NCBI GenBank assembly: GCA_030840665.1
Contig: JAVEEB010000374.1
Span: 1-8,298 of the forward strand
Source of the DNA: Frankiaceae bacterium
Lineage (GTDB): Bacteria; Actinomycetota; Actinomycetes; JAVEEB01
DNA length: 8,298 nt
Reading direction: 5' to 3'
Part shown: one piece after another, positions 1 to 6,390 of the stretch
Numbering within the stretch: position 1 is the stretch's first letter
Layout of the letters: each line of letters starts with the position of its first letter
Notes under the pieces: model-generated
Databases searched by the model: none
What the model saw: only the letters and a program-made list of their open reading frames with translations
What the model was told of the DNA's origin: nothing
Program-made: the position numbers and the translations under genes

Positions 1-2000
1 ATGCGGGCGTCGATGGTCTGCGCGGCGATGACACGCCACGCCGTGACGGGTTGGTCCTGCCCGATCCGGTGGACGCGGTCAATCGCCTGGGTCTGCTCCG
101 CGGCTGTCCAGGACAGCTCCGCGAGGACGACGTTGGAGGCGACCTGCAAGTTGAGCCCGACGCCGGCGGCGGTCAGTGAACACACGACGACGTGAACGTC
201 CGGGTCGTTCGTGAAGGCGTCGATGCTCTTCTGCCGGACGCGTGAGGTCTGGTCGCCGCGGATCGAGGTGTAGCCGATGCCGCGCTGGGCGAACGTCTGC
301 TCGGCGATGTCCATCACGTCCACGTGCTTGGCGAAGAAGACGACCTTGCCGACGTTGCGCACCAGCTGGGCGGCGTAGTCCGCGGACAGCGCGGCCTTGG
401 CCTGCCCGATGCGACGCATCATGCTGAACACGTTCTCCTGGCCGGCCTGCTCCTTCGCCTCCTGCCGTTCCCAGGTGGCGATCCTTCGTACAAGGTCATG
501 ATCGATGCCCTCGACGACGGCGGCCGACGAGCGCGCCTCCATAGCCGCCTGGTACCGCTTGACCAGCCGGCGGGCCAGCACCCGCTCCGCCTTGCGGATC
601 GATGCGCCCACGGCGCCGTCGAGCTCCACCGGGAGGTCGGCGATCCGCCGGGCCGGGATGTCCGCCGCCACGTCGACCTTGCGCCGCCGGACGATGCCGA
701 GGTCGATCACGGCCTGGCGGGCCGCGGGGTAGAAGCCCGGCTCCGACGGGACCATCCCGTTGCGCTCCAGGGCCGCCATCAGCGCGGGCCCCGGCTCCTT
801 CTCGCCGATCCAGCCGAGGAACTGCCAGATGGTCAGGAAATCCTCGATGTCGTTGATGAGCGGAGTGCCGGTCAGCGCCATCAGCAGTGGCCGCACCGTC
901 CGCGCCTGGATCCGCTCGGACACCTCGAGGACGTGCCGGGACCGCTGCGAGCTCTTGTTCTTGATGAAGTGGGCCTCGTCGACGACCATGCCGCGGAAAC
1001 CGAAGGAACCGAGCCAGCCGACGTGGCGGTCCAGGACCTCGTAGTTGACGACCACGATGTCGGAGAACGCGTCGACGGTGTCACCGTCGCCGTGGACGAC
1101 CGTGGCTGTGCGCCTCGGCGTCCACATCCGCGCTTCGCGTGCCCAGTTGGTTTTGACGACATTTGGTACGACGACCAGCAGCGGGTAGGCGCCAGCGGCC
1201 TCTGCTGCCAGCAGTGCCTGTGCCGTCTTACCGAGCCCCGGTTCGTCCGCCAGCAGGAACGTGCGGTGACCCTCCGCGGCGGCCGCGACGACCTGAGCCT
1301 GGTGCGGCATCAGCTGCAGGCCACCCGGGGCCCGCAGCGACGACGGTTCGGGAAGGCGCATGCACGACGGGGCACCACCCGAGGCCTGCTCGAAGGAGCG
1401 CAGGAGCGGGCCGAGGAGCTCCCAGGTGGCGAGCAGCCGAGGACGTTCCTCCCGTACGGCGGCGGAGAAGTCCGGCTGAAGGAACGGGTTGGTCAGCTGC
1501 CGCGAGATGACCGACTGCGGGATCACCCGCCGGTCGACCCGGCCCGACGGCGAGTCGGAGCGTGTCGGCTCGGGGGGCAACTCGGGCGGCAGCTCCTGGC
1601 CCGCGGCGAGCCGCAACTTGCGCAGGATGGCCCGCGTCTCGGGAAGGATCTCGGCGTCTTCGATGAGGAGCGCCAGGAGGGAACTGTCGCGCGGCGCCGT
1701 CCTCGCGAGGACCGTCGCGACTCCTTCGAGCCGCTTGATCCTGGTACTGCGTTGCGCATCGCTCATCTCGCCGGATTGGATCTGGGCGCGTTCCTCGCGC
1801 ACCAGCAGGGCGACGGCTTGGAAGGTGCCGCGGGTCGTGGGTCCGACCTTGCCGACTTGAACCGCCTGCTCGACGTCCCGCACGGCCTTGGCCAGCACCG
1901 GCACGAGGCCCTGCTCGGCGCGTTCGCGCGTGCGCCTGGGCTGCCGCGAGGTCGACGCCGAAGCCGTTCGTCGAGGCTGGCGCCCGTCTCGTGCCGTCAC
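1..2000 (-). CDS. SNF2-family DEAD/DEAH-box helicase, C-terminus cut by left edge
   Basis: Seen: an open frame on the minus strand from GTG at 2000-1998 to the window edge, 666 residues visible, no stop. AGGAG lies 7 bases before the GTG. Superfamily 2 motifs appear in order: motif I ADEPGLGKT (Lys258), motif II DEAH (residues 341-344), motif III LTGTPL (about 376-381), then a second lobe with GVGLNLQ and motif VI HRIGQ (644-648). Known: this set, above all the TGTPL and HRIGQ forms, marks Swi2/Snf2 ATPases, which use ATP to translocate along double-stranded DNA and remodel protein-DNA contacts. About 230 residues precede the ATPase; this part is charged and I recognise no domain in it. The missing C-terminus is probably short because motif VI is already reached. 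Its target is unknown. The sulfur genes to its right are 312 bases away and it is probably transcribed separately. Confidence 0.93.
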   Translation of the reverse strand, partial: MTARDGRQPRRTASASTSRQPRRTRERAEQGLVPVLAKAVRDVEQAVQVGKVGPTTRGTFQAVALLVREERAQIQSGEMSDAQRSTRIKRLEGVATVLARTAPRDSSLLALLIEDAEILPETRAILRKLRLAAGQELPPELPPEPTRSDSPSGRVDRRVIPQSVISRQLTNPFLQPDFSAAVREERPRLLATWELLGPLLRSFEQASGGAPSCMRLPEPSSLRAPGGLQLMPHQAQVVAAAAEGHRTFLLADEPGLGKTAQALLAAEAAGAYPLLVVVPNVVKTNWAREARMWTPRRTATVVHGDGDTVDAFSDIVVVNYEVLDRHVGWLGSFGFRGMVVDEAHFIKNKSSQRSRHVLEVSERIQARTVRPLLMALTGTPLINDIEDFLTIWQFLGWIGEKEPGPALMAALERNGMVPSEPGFYPAARQAVIDLGIVRRRKVDVAADIPARRIADLPVELDGAVGASIRKAERVLARRLVKRYQAAMEARSSAAVVEGIDHDLVRRIATWERQEAKEQAGQENVFSMMRRIGQAKAALSADYAAQLVRNVGKVVFFAKHVDVMDIAEQTFAQRGIGYTSIRGDQTSRVRQKSIDAFTNDPDVHVVVCSLTAAGVGLNLQVASNVVLAELSWTAAEQTQAIDRVHRIGQDQPVTAWRVIAAQTIDAR

Positions 2001-2312
2001 GCAGACACTCCTTCGATCTAACGGTCGGCAGCGCGCCGAACCACTTACCTGTACGACCCGTCCCGCGGTTCGACGCGGCACGCCGGATGACCCGTCGCGG
2101 ATGCGACGTAAACCGACGCCCCGGGGCCGACGGCGTCCGCGCGTCCCGCGCAGCTCCACCTGACCCGGTTCCGGGCCGCCGGCGGGGATATTGCTCCGGC
2201 GGGCCATGACCGTCGCTGTGGTGGCATGACGGACTGGCTGGTAGACCAGCGTAACGCACAGGAGGGTGAGGGTCTCGGTCTGATGGTTACGCGGCCGTCC
2301 CGTCGGCGGCGC
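2001..2312. other. non-coding spacer upstream of the helicase
   Basis: This gap of about 310 bases lies between the helicase start and the stop of the reductase-rhodanese gene, both on the minus strand. I see no convincing gene: short open frames here have no good ribosome binding site and give Arg/Pro-rich translations typical of GC-rich non-coding DNA. It should hold the end of the sulfur transcript and the helicase promoter. The only structure is a short dyad at 2237-2250 (GCTGG, loop TAGA, CCAGC) without a T-run, plus a GCCCCGGGGC palindrome at 2118-2127. No promoter boxes could be assigned with confidence. Confidence 0.5.
2237..2250. repeat. short inverted repeat, possible weak terminator
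   Basis: GCTGG and CCAGC form a perfect 5-bp stem around a TAGA loop, 63 bases downstream of the reductase-rhodanese stop codon. There is no following T-run, so it is not a classical intrinsic terminator. In GC-rich DNA a stem this short may be chance. Confidence 0.25.
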
Positions 2313-3995
2313 TCAGTTCGCCAGGTGGCGCGCTGTGCGGGGCTCCCTACGCCGCGCTCGATGGATCGCATCGCGATCGCTCGTCGCCCCGAGCCACGTG
2401 CGGTAACCGCCATCGAGGTTCGCCGAGTCGTGGCCCAACGCTGACAGGATGGCGACCGCTGTATGCGAGCGTTGCCCGACGCCGCAATGCGCAACGATCA
2501 GCCCGGGGGGAAGCTCACGGTGCCTTGAGCGCAGGTCGTCGAGCGGGATATGCACCGAGCCGGGAATCGACCCGTCCGCGCACTCGACGGCGTCACGAAC
2601 GTCGAGGACGGTCGCGCCGGCCGCTTGCACAGCGGCCAGCTCGTGCCACTGCACCGCTCGTTCATCGCCGGACAGCCGGTTGCCGGCGACGTAGCCCAGC
2701 ATGTTCACGGGATCCTTCGCGGACCCGTACTGCGGGGCGTAGGCAAGCTCAAGGGCCGCCAGTTCCGTTGCCGGCACGCCCGCGTACATCGCAGTTGCCA
2801 GCACATCGATCCGCTTGTCGATGCCGTCCATGCCGACGCCCTGCGCGCCGAGGATCGTCCCGTCCGGATCGACCAACAGCTTCAGGGCCATCTGCTCCGC
2901 GTCGGGGAAGTAGCCCGCGTGCGACGTTGGGTGCGTATGCACGACCAGATGGTCACGCCCGGCGGCCCGAAGCCGCTTCTCGTTCCAACCGACAACGCCG
3001 ACTTGCAGCCCGAAAACGCGCACGATCGCCGTCCCGAAGTGCGGGCGCTGAGCCGTGGCGCGGCCCGCGATGTGATCCGCTACCAGCCTGCCTTGACGGT
3101 TGGCGATGTTGGCGAGTGGGATGAGCGCGCGGTCCTCAGACATTTCGTCCGTCTTTTCCACCGCGTCGCCGACGGCGTAGATCCGCGGGTCGCTCGTTCG
3201 AGAGAACTCGTCGGTGAGGATGCCGCCGCGCTGCCCGACAGCCAGCCCTGCGTCGGTTGCCAGTCGCACCTCTGGTCGGACGCCGATCGCCAGGACCACA
3301 AGGTCCGCAGGAAGCGTTGTGCCGTCTGTTAGTTCGACGGAGGTCGGCAAGACCTTCGCCAGTCCAACCCCTAGCGACAGCGTCACGCCCCGCCCGCGCA
3401 GTTCGACGTGCACCACGGCGGCGAGCTCGGGGTCCAGCGGTGCCAACACCTGGTCACCGAGTTCGACAATGCTGACTGCAATTCCCCGGCGATGCAGGTT
3501 CTCCGCGACCTCCAGCCCCACGAAGCCGCCCCCGACCACTGTCGCCGTTTGCACGCCCGCGTCGAGGGCAGCGGCGATCCAGTCCATGTCTTCGACTGTC
3601 CGCAGCGCCATCGCCCGGCGGACGCCCGGCACGTCGGGGACAATCGGCCGCGCTCCTGGGCTCAGGACCAGGTGGTCCCAGGTCTCCTCGTACTCCCCGC
3701 CATTGTCGAGGTCGCGGACACGCACAAGGCGCCGGTCACGGTCGATGGCGACAACCTCGGACCGCACGCGGACGTCGAGCCTGAACCGGGAGGCAAGAGA
3801 TTGCGGCGACTGCAGCAACAGGGCATCGCGGTCGTCAATGACGCCACCGAGGTGGTACGGCAAGCCGCAGTTCGCGTACGACACGTACCCACTGCGCTCC
3901 ACGACGACGATTTTGTGGTGCTCGTCCAGCCGACGCAATCTGGTCGCGGTGGACATGCCACCCGCGACACCGCCCACGATCAATGTCTTCGTCAT
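2313..3995 (-). CDS. CoA-disulfide/persulfide reductase with C-terminal rhodanese domain (CoADR-RHD)
   Basis: 560 residues. Known family role: FAD- and NAD(P)H-dependent reduction of CoA disulfide, CoA persulfide and polysulfides in the cytoplasm, as in Bacillus CoADR-RHD and Shewanella Npsr. Seen: FAD-binding GGVAGG near the N-terminus; SYANCGLPY with Cys43, the active-site cysteine position of CoADR; a second dinucleotide fold VVGGGFVGLE (153-162); an FAD-contacting YAVGDAVE segment; the dimerisation region with LAYAPQYGSAKDPVNMLGY; then a rhodanese domain from about 465 with active-site loop CGVGQRS (Cys504). Start: ATG at 3995-3993 is chosen because AGGAGG lies 5 bases upstream and homologues begin just before the FAD motif. 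An in-frame ATG at 4061 would add 22 residues overlapping the upstream gene. It follows the CstR-like gene by 19 bases, so co-transcription under persulfide control is inferred. Full length with all key cysteines present. Confidence 0.95.
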   Translation of the reverse strand: MTKTLIVGGVAGGMSTATRLRRLDEHHKIVVVERSGYVSYANCGLPYHLGGVIDDRDALLLQSPQSLASRFRLDVRVRSEVVAIDRDRRLVRVRDLDNGGEYEETWDHLVLSPGARPIVPDVPGVRRAMALRTVEDMDWIAAALDAGVQTATVVGGGFVGLEVAENLHRRGIAVSIVELGDQVLAPLDPELAAVVHVELRGRGVTLSLGVGLAKVLPTSVELTDGTTLPADLVVLAIGVRPEVRLATDAGLAVGQRGGILTDEFSRTSDPRIYAVGDAVEKTDEMSEDRALIPLANIANRQGRLVADHIAGRATAQRPHFGTAIVRVFGLQVGVVGWNEKRLRAAGRDHLVVHTHPTSHAGYFPDAEQMALKLLVDPDGTILGAQGVGMDGIDKRIDVLATAMYAGVPATELAALELAYAPQYGSAKDPVNMLGYVAGNRLSGDERAVQWHELAAVQAAGATVLDVRDAVECADGSIPGSVHIPLDDLRSRHRELPPGLIVAHCGVGQRSHTAVAILSALGHDSANLDGGYRTWLGATSDRDAIHRARRREPRTARHLAN

Positions 3996-4014
3996 CGAGC
4001 CCTCCTGGCGCTCG

Positions 4015-4284
4015 TCATGCCAACGACAGAAACATGCGCTCGAGCGCGTCGAGGTTGACATCCGTCGACTGGCCGGCAGCCTTCGCGGACAGGCACTGCT
4101 CGAGGCCGCTCGCGATCACCTTGAAGCCGGCCCGATCCAAGGCGCGCGACACCGCAGCCAACTGCATCACAACTTCCGAGCAGTCCCGGCCGTCTTCCAG
4201 CATCGCGATCACGCCACGGATCTGCCCTTCGGCGCGTCGAAGGCGTTTCACGACGCCGCCGAGTGCCGGCTCCTCGATCTGCAT
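4015..4284 (-). CDS. cstR: CsoR/CstR-family transcriptional repressor, probable persulfide sensor
   Basis: 89 residues, the usual length of this all-helical DUF156 family, with the signature RLRRAEGQIRGVIAMLEDGRDC. Family members are tetrameric repressors that bind GC-rich palindromes and sense Cu(I), Ni, formaldehyde or sulfane sulfur. Seen: Cys35 and Cys64, 29 apart. The copper-ligand histidine of CsoR, four residues before the second cysteine, is Gly60 here. This C-x-C pattern without the histidine is that of CstR, whose cysteines form di- or trisulfide links with persulfides. The persulfide-sensor call therefore rests on missing copper ligand plus neighbours; a CsoR-family regulator with another ligand is the alternative. 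ATG at 4284 has AGGGA 5 bases upstream. It heads the leftward arm with the reductase-rhodanese gene, and a family-type operator lies about 60 bases upstream, so autoregulation is likely. Confidence 0.92.
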   Translation of the reverse strand: MQIEEPALGGVVKRLRRAEGQIRGVIAMLEDGRDCSEVVMQLAAVSRALDRAGFKVIASGLEQCLSAKAAGQSTDVNLDALERMFLSLA

Positions 4285-4331
4285 GAACGTCCCTTTCGTT
4301 GGGTGCTCGGCAGTTGCGTCCGAACGTGGTC

Positions 4332-4359
4332 GTAGTATTCAACATACCCCCGGGGGTAA
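4332..4359 (-). promoter_or_regulatory. candidate promoter of the leftward arm
   Basis: Read on the minus strand, TTACCC (4359-4354) and TACTAC (4337-4332) are separated by 16 bases and could be -35 and -10 boxes. The -35 box would lie inside the palindrome, so a bound repressor would block polymerase. Transcription would begin near 4325, giving a leader of about 40 bases. The boxes match consensus only partly, so this is tentative. Confidence 0.35.
4345..4358. promoter_or_regulatory. CsoR/CstR-type operator palindrome
   Basis: TACCCCCGGGGGTA is a perfect 14-bp palindrome, flanked by A on the left and AT on the right. CsoR/CstR-family repressors bind dyads made of an outer TA step and an inner C-run/G-run, which this matches closely. 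It lies 60 bases upstream of the repressor start and 58 bases upstream of the ATG at 4417, so one site could control both divergent arms. Binding is inferred from sequence and location. Confidence 0.75.
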
Positions 4360-4416
4360 TTCTTCAGCTTGCAGCAGCCGCACAAGCGTCCCGGGTCAAG
4401 GGTCGGAGAATCAGCA

Positions 4417-4956
4417 ATGTGTCGAGCAGTGACCTGTCGCACCTGTGGCCTGAAAAGCTGGGCGGGCTGTGGCGAGCATGTGGCCCAGGTGATGGCAGGA
4501 GTGCCCGCCGCCCAACGCTGCCCCGGTCACGAGACCCTCCATCGGCGCAGCAGTTGGCTGCCACGATTCCGGCGCCTCGCCGACCCATCGAGCGTCGACC
4601 CATCGGCCTGCCTCAAGCAGGCGAAGACGGAGGAAATCACCATGTCCGTCACCGAAATTCTCGGACATCGGCTCCACATCGACGAGGACGGCTATCTCAC
4701 CGAGTACGACGAATGGGACGACGACGTCGCCGCCGCACTCGCCGCGCAGATCGGCATCACCTTGACCCCCGAGCATTGGAAGATCCTTCGCTTCCTCCGG
4801 GACGACTTCCAAAGCCGCGGTGAGACGGCGACAACGCGCCGCGTTCAGGTAACCGGCGGCGTCCCGATCAAAGAACAGTTCGCGCTCTTCCCCAAGAAGC
4901 CGGCCAAAAAGATGGCCTACATCGCCGGGCTACCCAAGCCCCACAGCTGCGTCTAA
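4417..4956 (+). CDS. zinc-ribbon-like small-protein module in frame with TusE/DsrC (possible 179-residue fusion)
   Basis: ATG at 4417, with GGAG 8 bases upstream, opens a frame that runs without a stop into the TusE/DsrC gene, whose own Met would be residue 76. The first 40 residues carry regular Cys/His pairs: CRTC (7, 10), CGEH (18, 21) and CPGH (35, 38), which look like a zinc-binding fold. I recall similar free-standing actinobacterial proteins of about 50-60 residues beginning MCRAVTC and ending soon after the CPGH pair; their function is unknown to me. Here a basic stretch (SSWLPRFRR) and a linker of about 25 residues follow instead. Either a true fusion is made, or the module has lost its stop and the internal start at 4642 yields the carrier separately. 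It is the first gene of the rightward arm, just past the operator. Confidence 0.6.
   Translation: MCRAVTCRTCGLKSWAGCGEHVAQVMAGVPAAQRCPGHETLHRRSSWLPRFRRLADPSSVDPSACLKQAKTEEITMSVTEILGHRLHIDEDGYLTEYDEWDDDVAAALAAQIGITLTPEHWKILRFLRDDFQSRGETATTRRVQVTGGVPIKEQFALFPKKPAKKMAYIAGLPKPHSCV
4642..4956 (+). CDS. tusE: TusE/DsrC/DsvC-family sulfur carrier protein
   Basis: 104 residues from the ATG at 4642, which has a strong GGAGG 8 bases upstream; E. coli TusE has 109. Family members are small soluble proteins that carry sulfur as a persulfide or trisulfide on a C-terminal flexible arm. Seen: the signature order GYL (17-19), ITLTPEHW (39-46), a RFLRDDF stretch, ALFPKKPAKK, and the terminal arm IAGLPKPHSCV with Cys103 as the penultimate residue (CysA). 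The second cysteine of dissimilatory DsrC, ten residues earlier, is Tyr93 here, so the protein is of the single-cysteine TusE-like type and cannot form the intramolecular disulfide of DsrC. Fifteen bases separate it from the DsrE2 gene, so they should be co-transcribed and may exchange sulfur. No TusBCD or DsrAB genes are present. This frame may also be translated as the C-terminal part of a longer product starting at 4417. Confidence 0.93.
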   Translation: MSVTEILGHRLHIDEDGYLTEYDEWDDDVAAALAAQIGITLTPEHWKILRFLRDDFQSRGETATTRRVQVTGGVPIKEQFALFPKKPAKKMAYIAGLPKPHSCV

Positions 4957-4971
4957 ACGGAGACCACGACC

Positions 4972-5508
4972 ATGACATCAACCGCGTGTCTTCGGGCGAC
5001 AGTGCCCAACTTCGGCGACGACCAGGCGACCGATCGCAAGCTCGCCGTCATCTGTTCCAAGGGCAACCTGGACATGGCCTACCCCGGCCTGATCCTCGCC
5101 AACGCCGCCCTCGGTGAAGGCATCGACACCACGATCTTCTTCACGTTCTGGGGCTTCGACATGATCACGAAGTCGCGCATGCACAACCTGCAGTTCAGTC
5201 CCGCCGGCAACGCTGCCATGCACCTACCGCTCGCCGACATGCACCTGCCGCAGTCGCTCGCTCCGATGCCCGGGATGACGGCCGTGGCGACGAAAATGCT
5301 CAAGAAGCAGATCGCCGACCTCGGCGTACCGGAGATCCCGGACTTCCTCGATCAGATCGTCGCAGCAGGGGGTCACCTGTGGGCCTGCCGCATGTCGGCC
5401 GACATGAACCGCCTGTCCATCGCCGACCTCCGCGACGATGTCGACGGCATCATCAGCGCGTCGCAGTTCATCGAAAAAACCGAAGGGGCACAGCTGCTCT
5501 TCATCTGA
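4972..5508 (+). CDS. dsrE2: DsrE2-type DsrE/DsrF/DrsH-like sulfurtransferase protein
   Basis: 178 residues, ATG with GGAG 9 bases upstream. The order of segments fits the DsrE2 (DrsE_2, 'peroxiredoxin family') group: AVICSKGNLDMAYPGLILANAA (residues 25-46), TIFFTFWGFDMI (54-65), a Met/Pro-rich middle, then HLWACRMSADMN with Cys139, followed by ISASQFIEKTEGAQLLFI at the C-terminus. In this family the cysteine of the ACxMS segment accepts sulfane sulfur from rhodanese or TusA and passes it on. Cys28, in the first loop, could be a second thiol; Cys6 is probably incidental. The hydrophobic strand segments look like a buried Rossmann-type core, so it is taken as cytoplasmic. It closes the rightward arm. 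The inferred role is to link the rhodanese of the opposite arm to the TusE/DsrC carrier upstream. Confidence 0.92.
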   Translation: MTSTACLRATVPNFGDDQATDRKLAVICSKGNLDMAYPGLILANAALGEGIDTTIFFTFWGFDMITKSRMHNLQFSPAGNAAMHLPLADMHLPQSLAPMPGMTAVATKMLKKQIADLGVPEIPDFLDQIVAAGGHLWACRMSADMNRLSIADLRDDVDGIISASQFIEKTEGAQLLFI

Positions 5509-5558
5509 TCGGTCCTCGACCAAAAGCAACGGCGATCGCTCGTGCAGTTGTCCCGCGC

Positions 5559-6296
5559 CTACGACCAGTCGCCCATCGAGGGGTGGATCAGGTCAACGCT
5601 GTTGTCGACGGTGCGACGGGTCTCGTCGACGTCGGTGAGCCGCATCCCCGCGTGCGTCTTGTAGCGCTTGTTCACCGCGATCAGCACCGCCGTCAGCGCC
5701 TCGACGTGCCTCGCCAGCCGCAGCGACCCGCCGTCGAGCCCGCGAAGGCCAGGGATCGCGCAGGCCAGCGCGATCACGGTGTCCTTCGCGACGAGGTCGT
5801 CGCCCACAACGAGGACGTCAGTGACGATGTCGTCGTGGCCGACCAGTAACCGCTGGGCGCCGATGTGGTTGAACGCGGCGCAGACGCGCGAGCGCGGCAG
5901 GAGGGCGGCGGCCTGCTCCGCGGCACTCCCCTCCGGCACGTCCAGCGCGAAGGCTCCGCGCTTGTCGAAGCCCAGCGGGTTCACGCAGTCGACGACGATC
6001 CGGCCGGCCAGCGCTTCGGACAGCTCGGTCAGCAGGGCGGCGTGCCCTTCGTACGGAACCGCAATGAAAACGACGTCCGCCCCGGCGGCCTCGGCGTTCG
6101 TGACCCCGCGCACCCGTCCCTGGGTGTCCGCGATCCCTGCCGCAACCACGGCGGCTCGGGAAGCGTCCCTGGACCCCAGCAGCACGGTCGCCCCGGCCAT
6201 GGCGAAGCGGCGCGCGAGACCGCGGCCCTGGGCGCCGGTGCCCCCGAGAACGCCGAGGACGAGTCCGATCTGTGCGCGTTCGCCGGGTTCGGTCAC
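5559..6296 (-). CDS. npdG: NADPH-dependent F420 reductase (F420H2:NADP oxidoreductase)
   Basis: 245 residues from GTG at 6296, with AGGA 8 bases upstream. Known role: hydride transfer between NADP(H) and coenzyme F420 in the cytoplasm, the main link between the two pools in actinobacteria. Seen: dinucleotide-binding motif LGGTGAQGRG (17-26) directly after the first strand, GSR (41-43) where the NADP 2'-phosphate is bound, VVFIAVPYEGH and DCVNPLGF in the middle, then AFNHIGAQRL, VVGDD, a GLRGLDGGSLRLARHVEAL segment, and a C-terminal helical part. The length is slightly above the usual 210-230 because of about ten extra N-terminal residues; a start nearer the glycine motif is possible. The frame extends upstream to 6521, but that part lacks family similarity and overlaps the divergent gene. 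It converges on the DsrE2 gene with a 50-base gap that holds no clear terminator. Confidence 0.9.
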   Translation of the reverse strand: MTEPGERAQIGLVLGVLGGTGAQGRGLARRFAMAGATVLLGSRDASRAAVVAAGIADTQGRVRGVTNAEAAGADVVFIAVPYEGHAALLTELSEALAGRIVVDCVNPLGFDKRGAFALDVPEGSAAEQAAALLPRSRVCAAFNHIGAQRLLVGHDDIVTDVLVVGDDLVAKDTVIALACAIPGLRGLDGGSLRLARHVEALTAVLIAVNKRYKTHAGMRLTDVDETRRTVDNSVDLIHPSMGDWS

Positions 6297-6323
6297 GCGG
6301 TCAATCCTGCCAGGTGAGCCGCG

Positions 6324-6347
6324 CCACGGCCGATCCAGCCACCGTGG
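6324..6347. repeat. inverted repeat in the npdG/6391 divergent spacer
   Basis: CCACGG and CCGTGG are perfect 6-bp arms 12 bases apart, inside the 94-base gap between two divergently transcribed genes. The position suits a shared operator. No promoter boxes could be placed, and chance is possible at this GC content. Confidence 0.3.
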
Positions 6348-6390
6348 GCCCCGCCAGTCGCTACCGTTGGCCTGGTCGGCAGGAGGACAG

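Noticed and set aside
324..2021. 565-residue open frame on the plus strand
   Set aside because: It is the antisense of the SNF2 helicase. The minus frame carries all helicase motifs, while this translation is Arg/Leu/Asp-rich with no family features.
2118..2127. GCCCCGGGGC palindrome as a second CstR operator
   Set aside because: It lacks the outer TA/TA bases and has only four-base runs; such palindromes are common by chance at this GC content.
2179..2203. Direct repeat CCGGCGGG, 17 bases apart
   Set aside because: Low-complexity GC words recur by chance here, and no gene start is suitably placed next to it.
1228..2259. 343-residue open frame on the minus strand
   Set aside because: It overlaps the helicase in a different frame, is Arg/Ala/Gly/Pro-rich and lacks motifs.
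2550..3332. 260-residue plus-strand frame
   Set aside because: Antisense of the CoADR-rhodanese gene, whose motifs are intact on the minus strand.
3996..4061. 22-residue N-terminal extension of the reductase
   Set aside because: It overlaps the end of the repressor gene, has no ribosome binding site as good as AGGAGG before 3995, and precedes the normal start of the family.
3214..4335. 373-residue plus-strand frame
   Set aside because: Ser/Arg/Thr-rich antisense translation across both the reductase and the CstR-like gene.
5511..5521. GGTC-CTC-GACC hairpin as terminator after dsrE2
   Set aside because: The stem is only 4 bp with no T-run; too weak to call.
5668..6390. Long upstream part of the plus frame ending at 6969
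   Set aside because: Antisense of npdG; real coding in this frame starts at the GTG at 6391 after AGGAGG.
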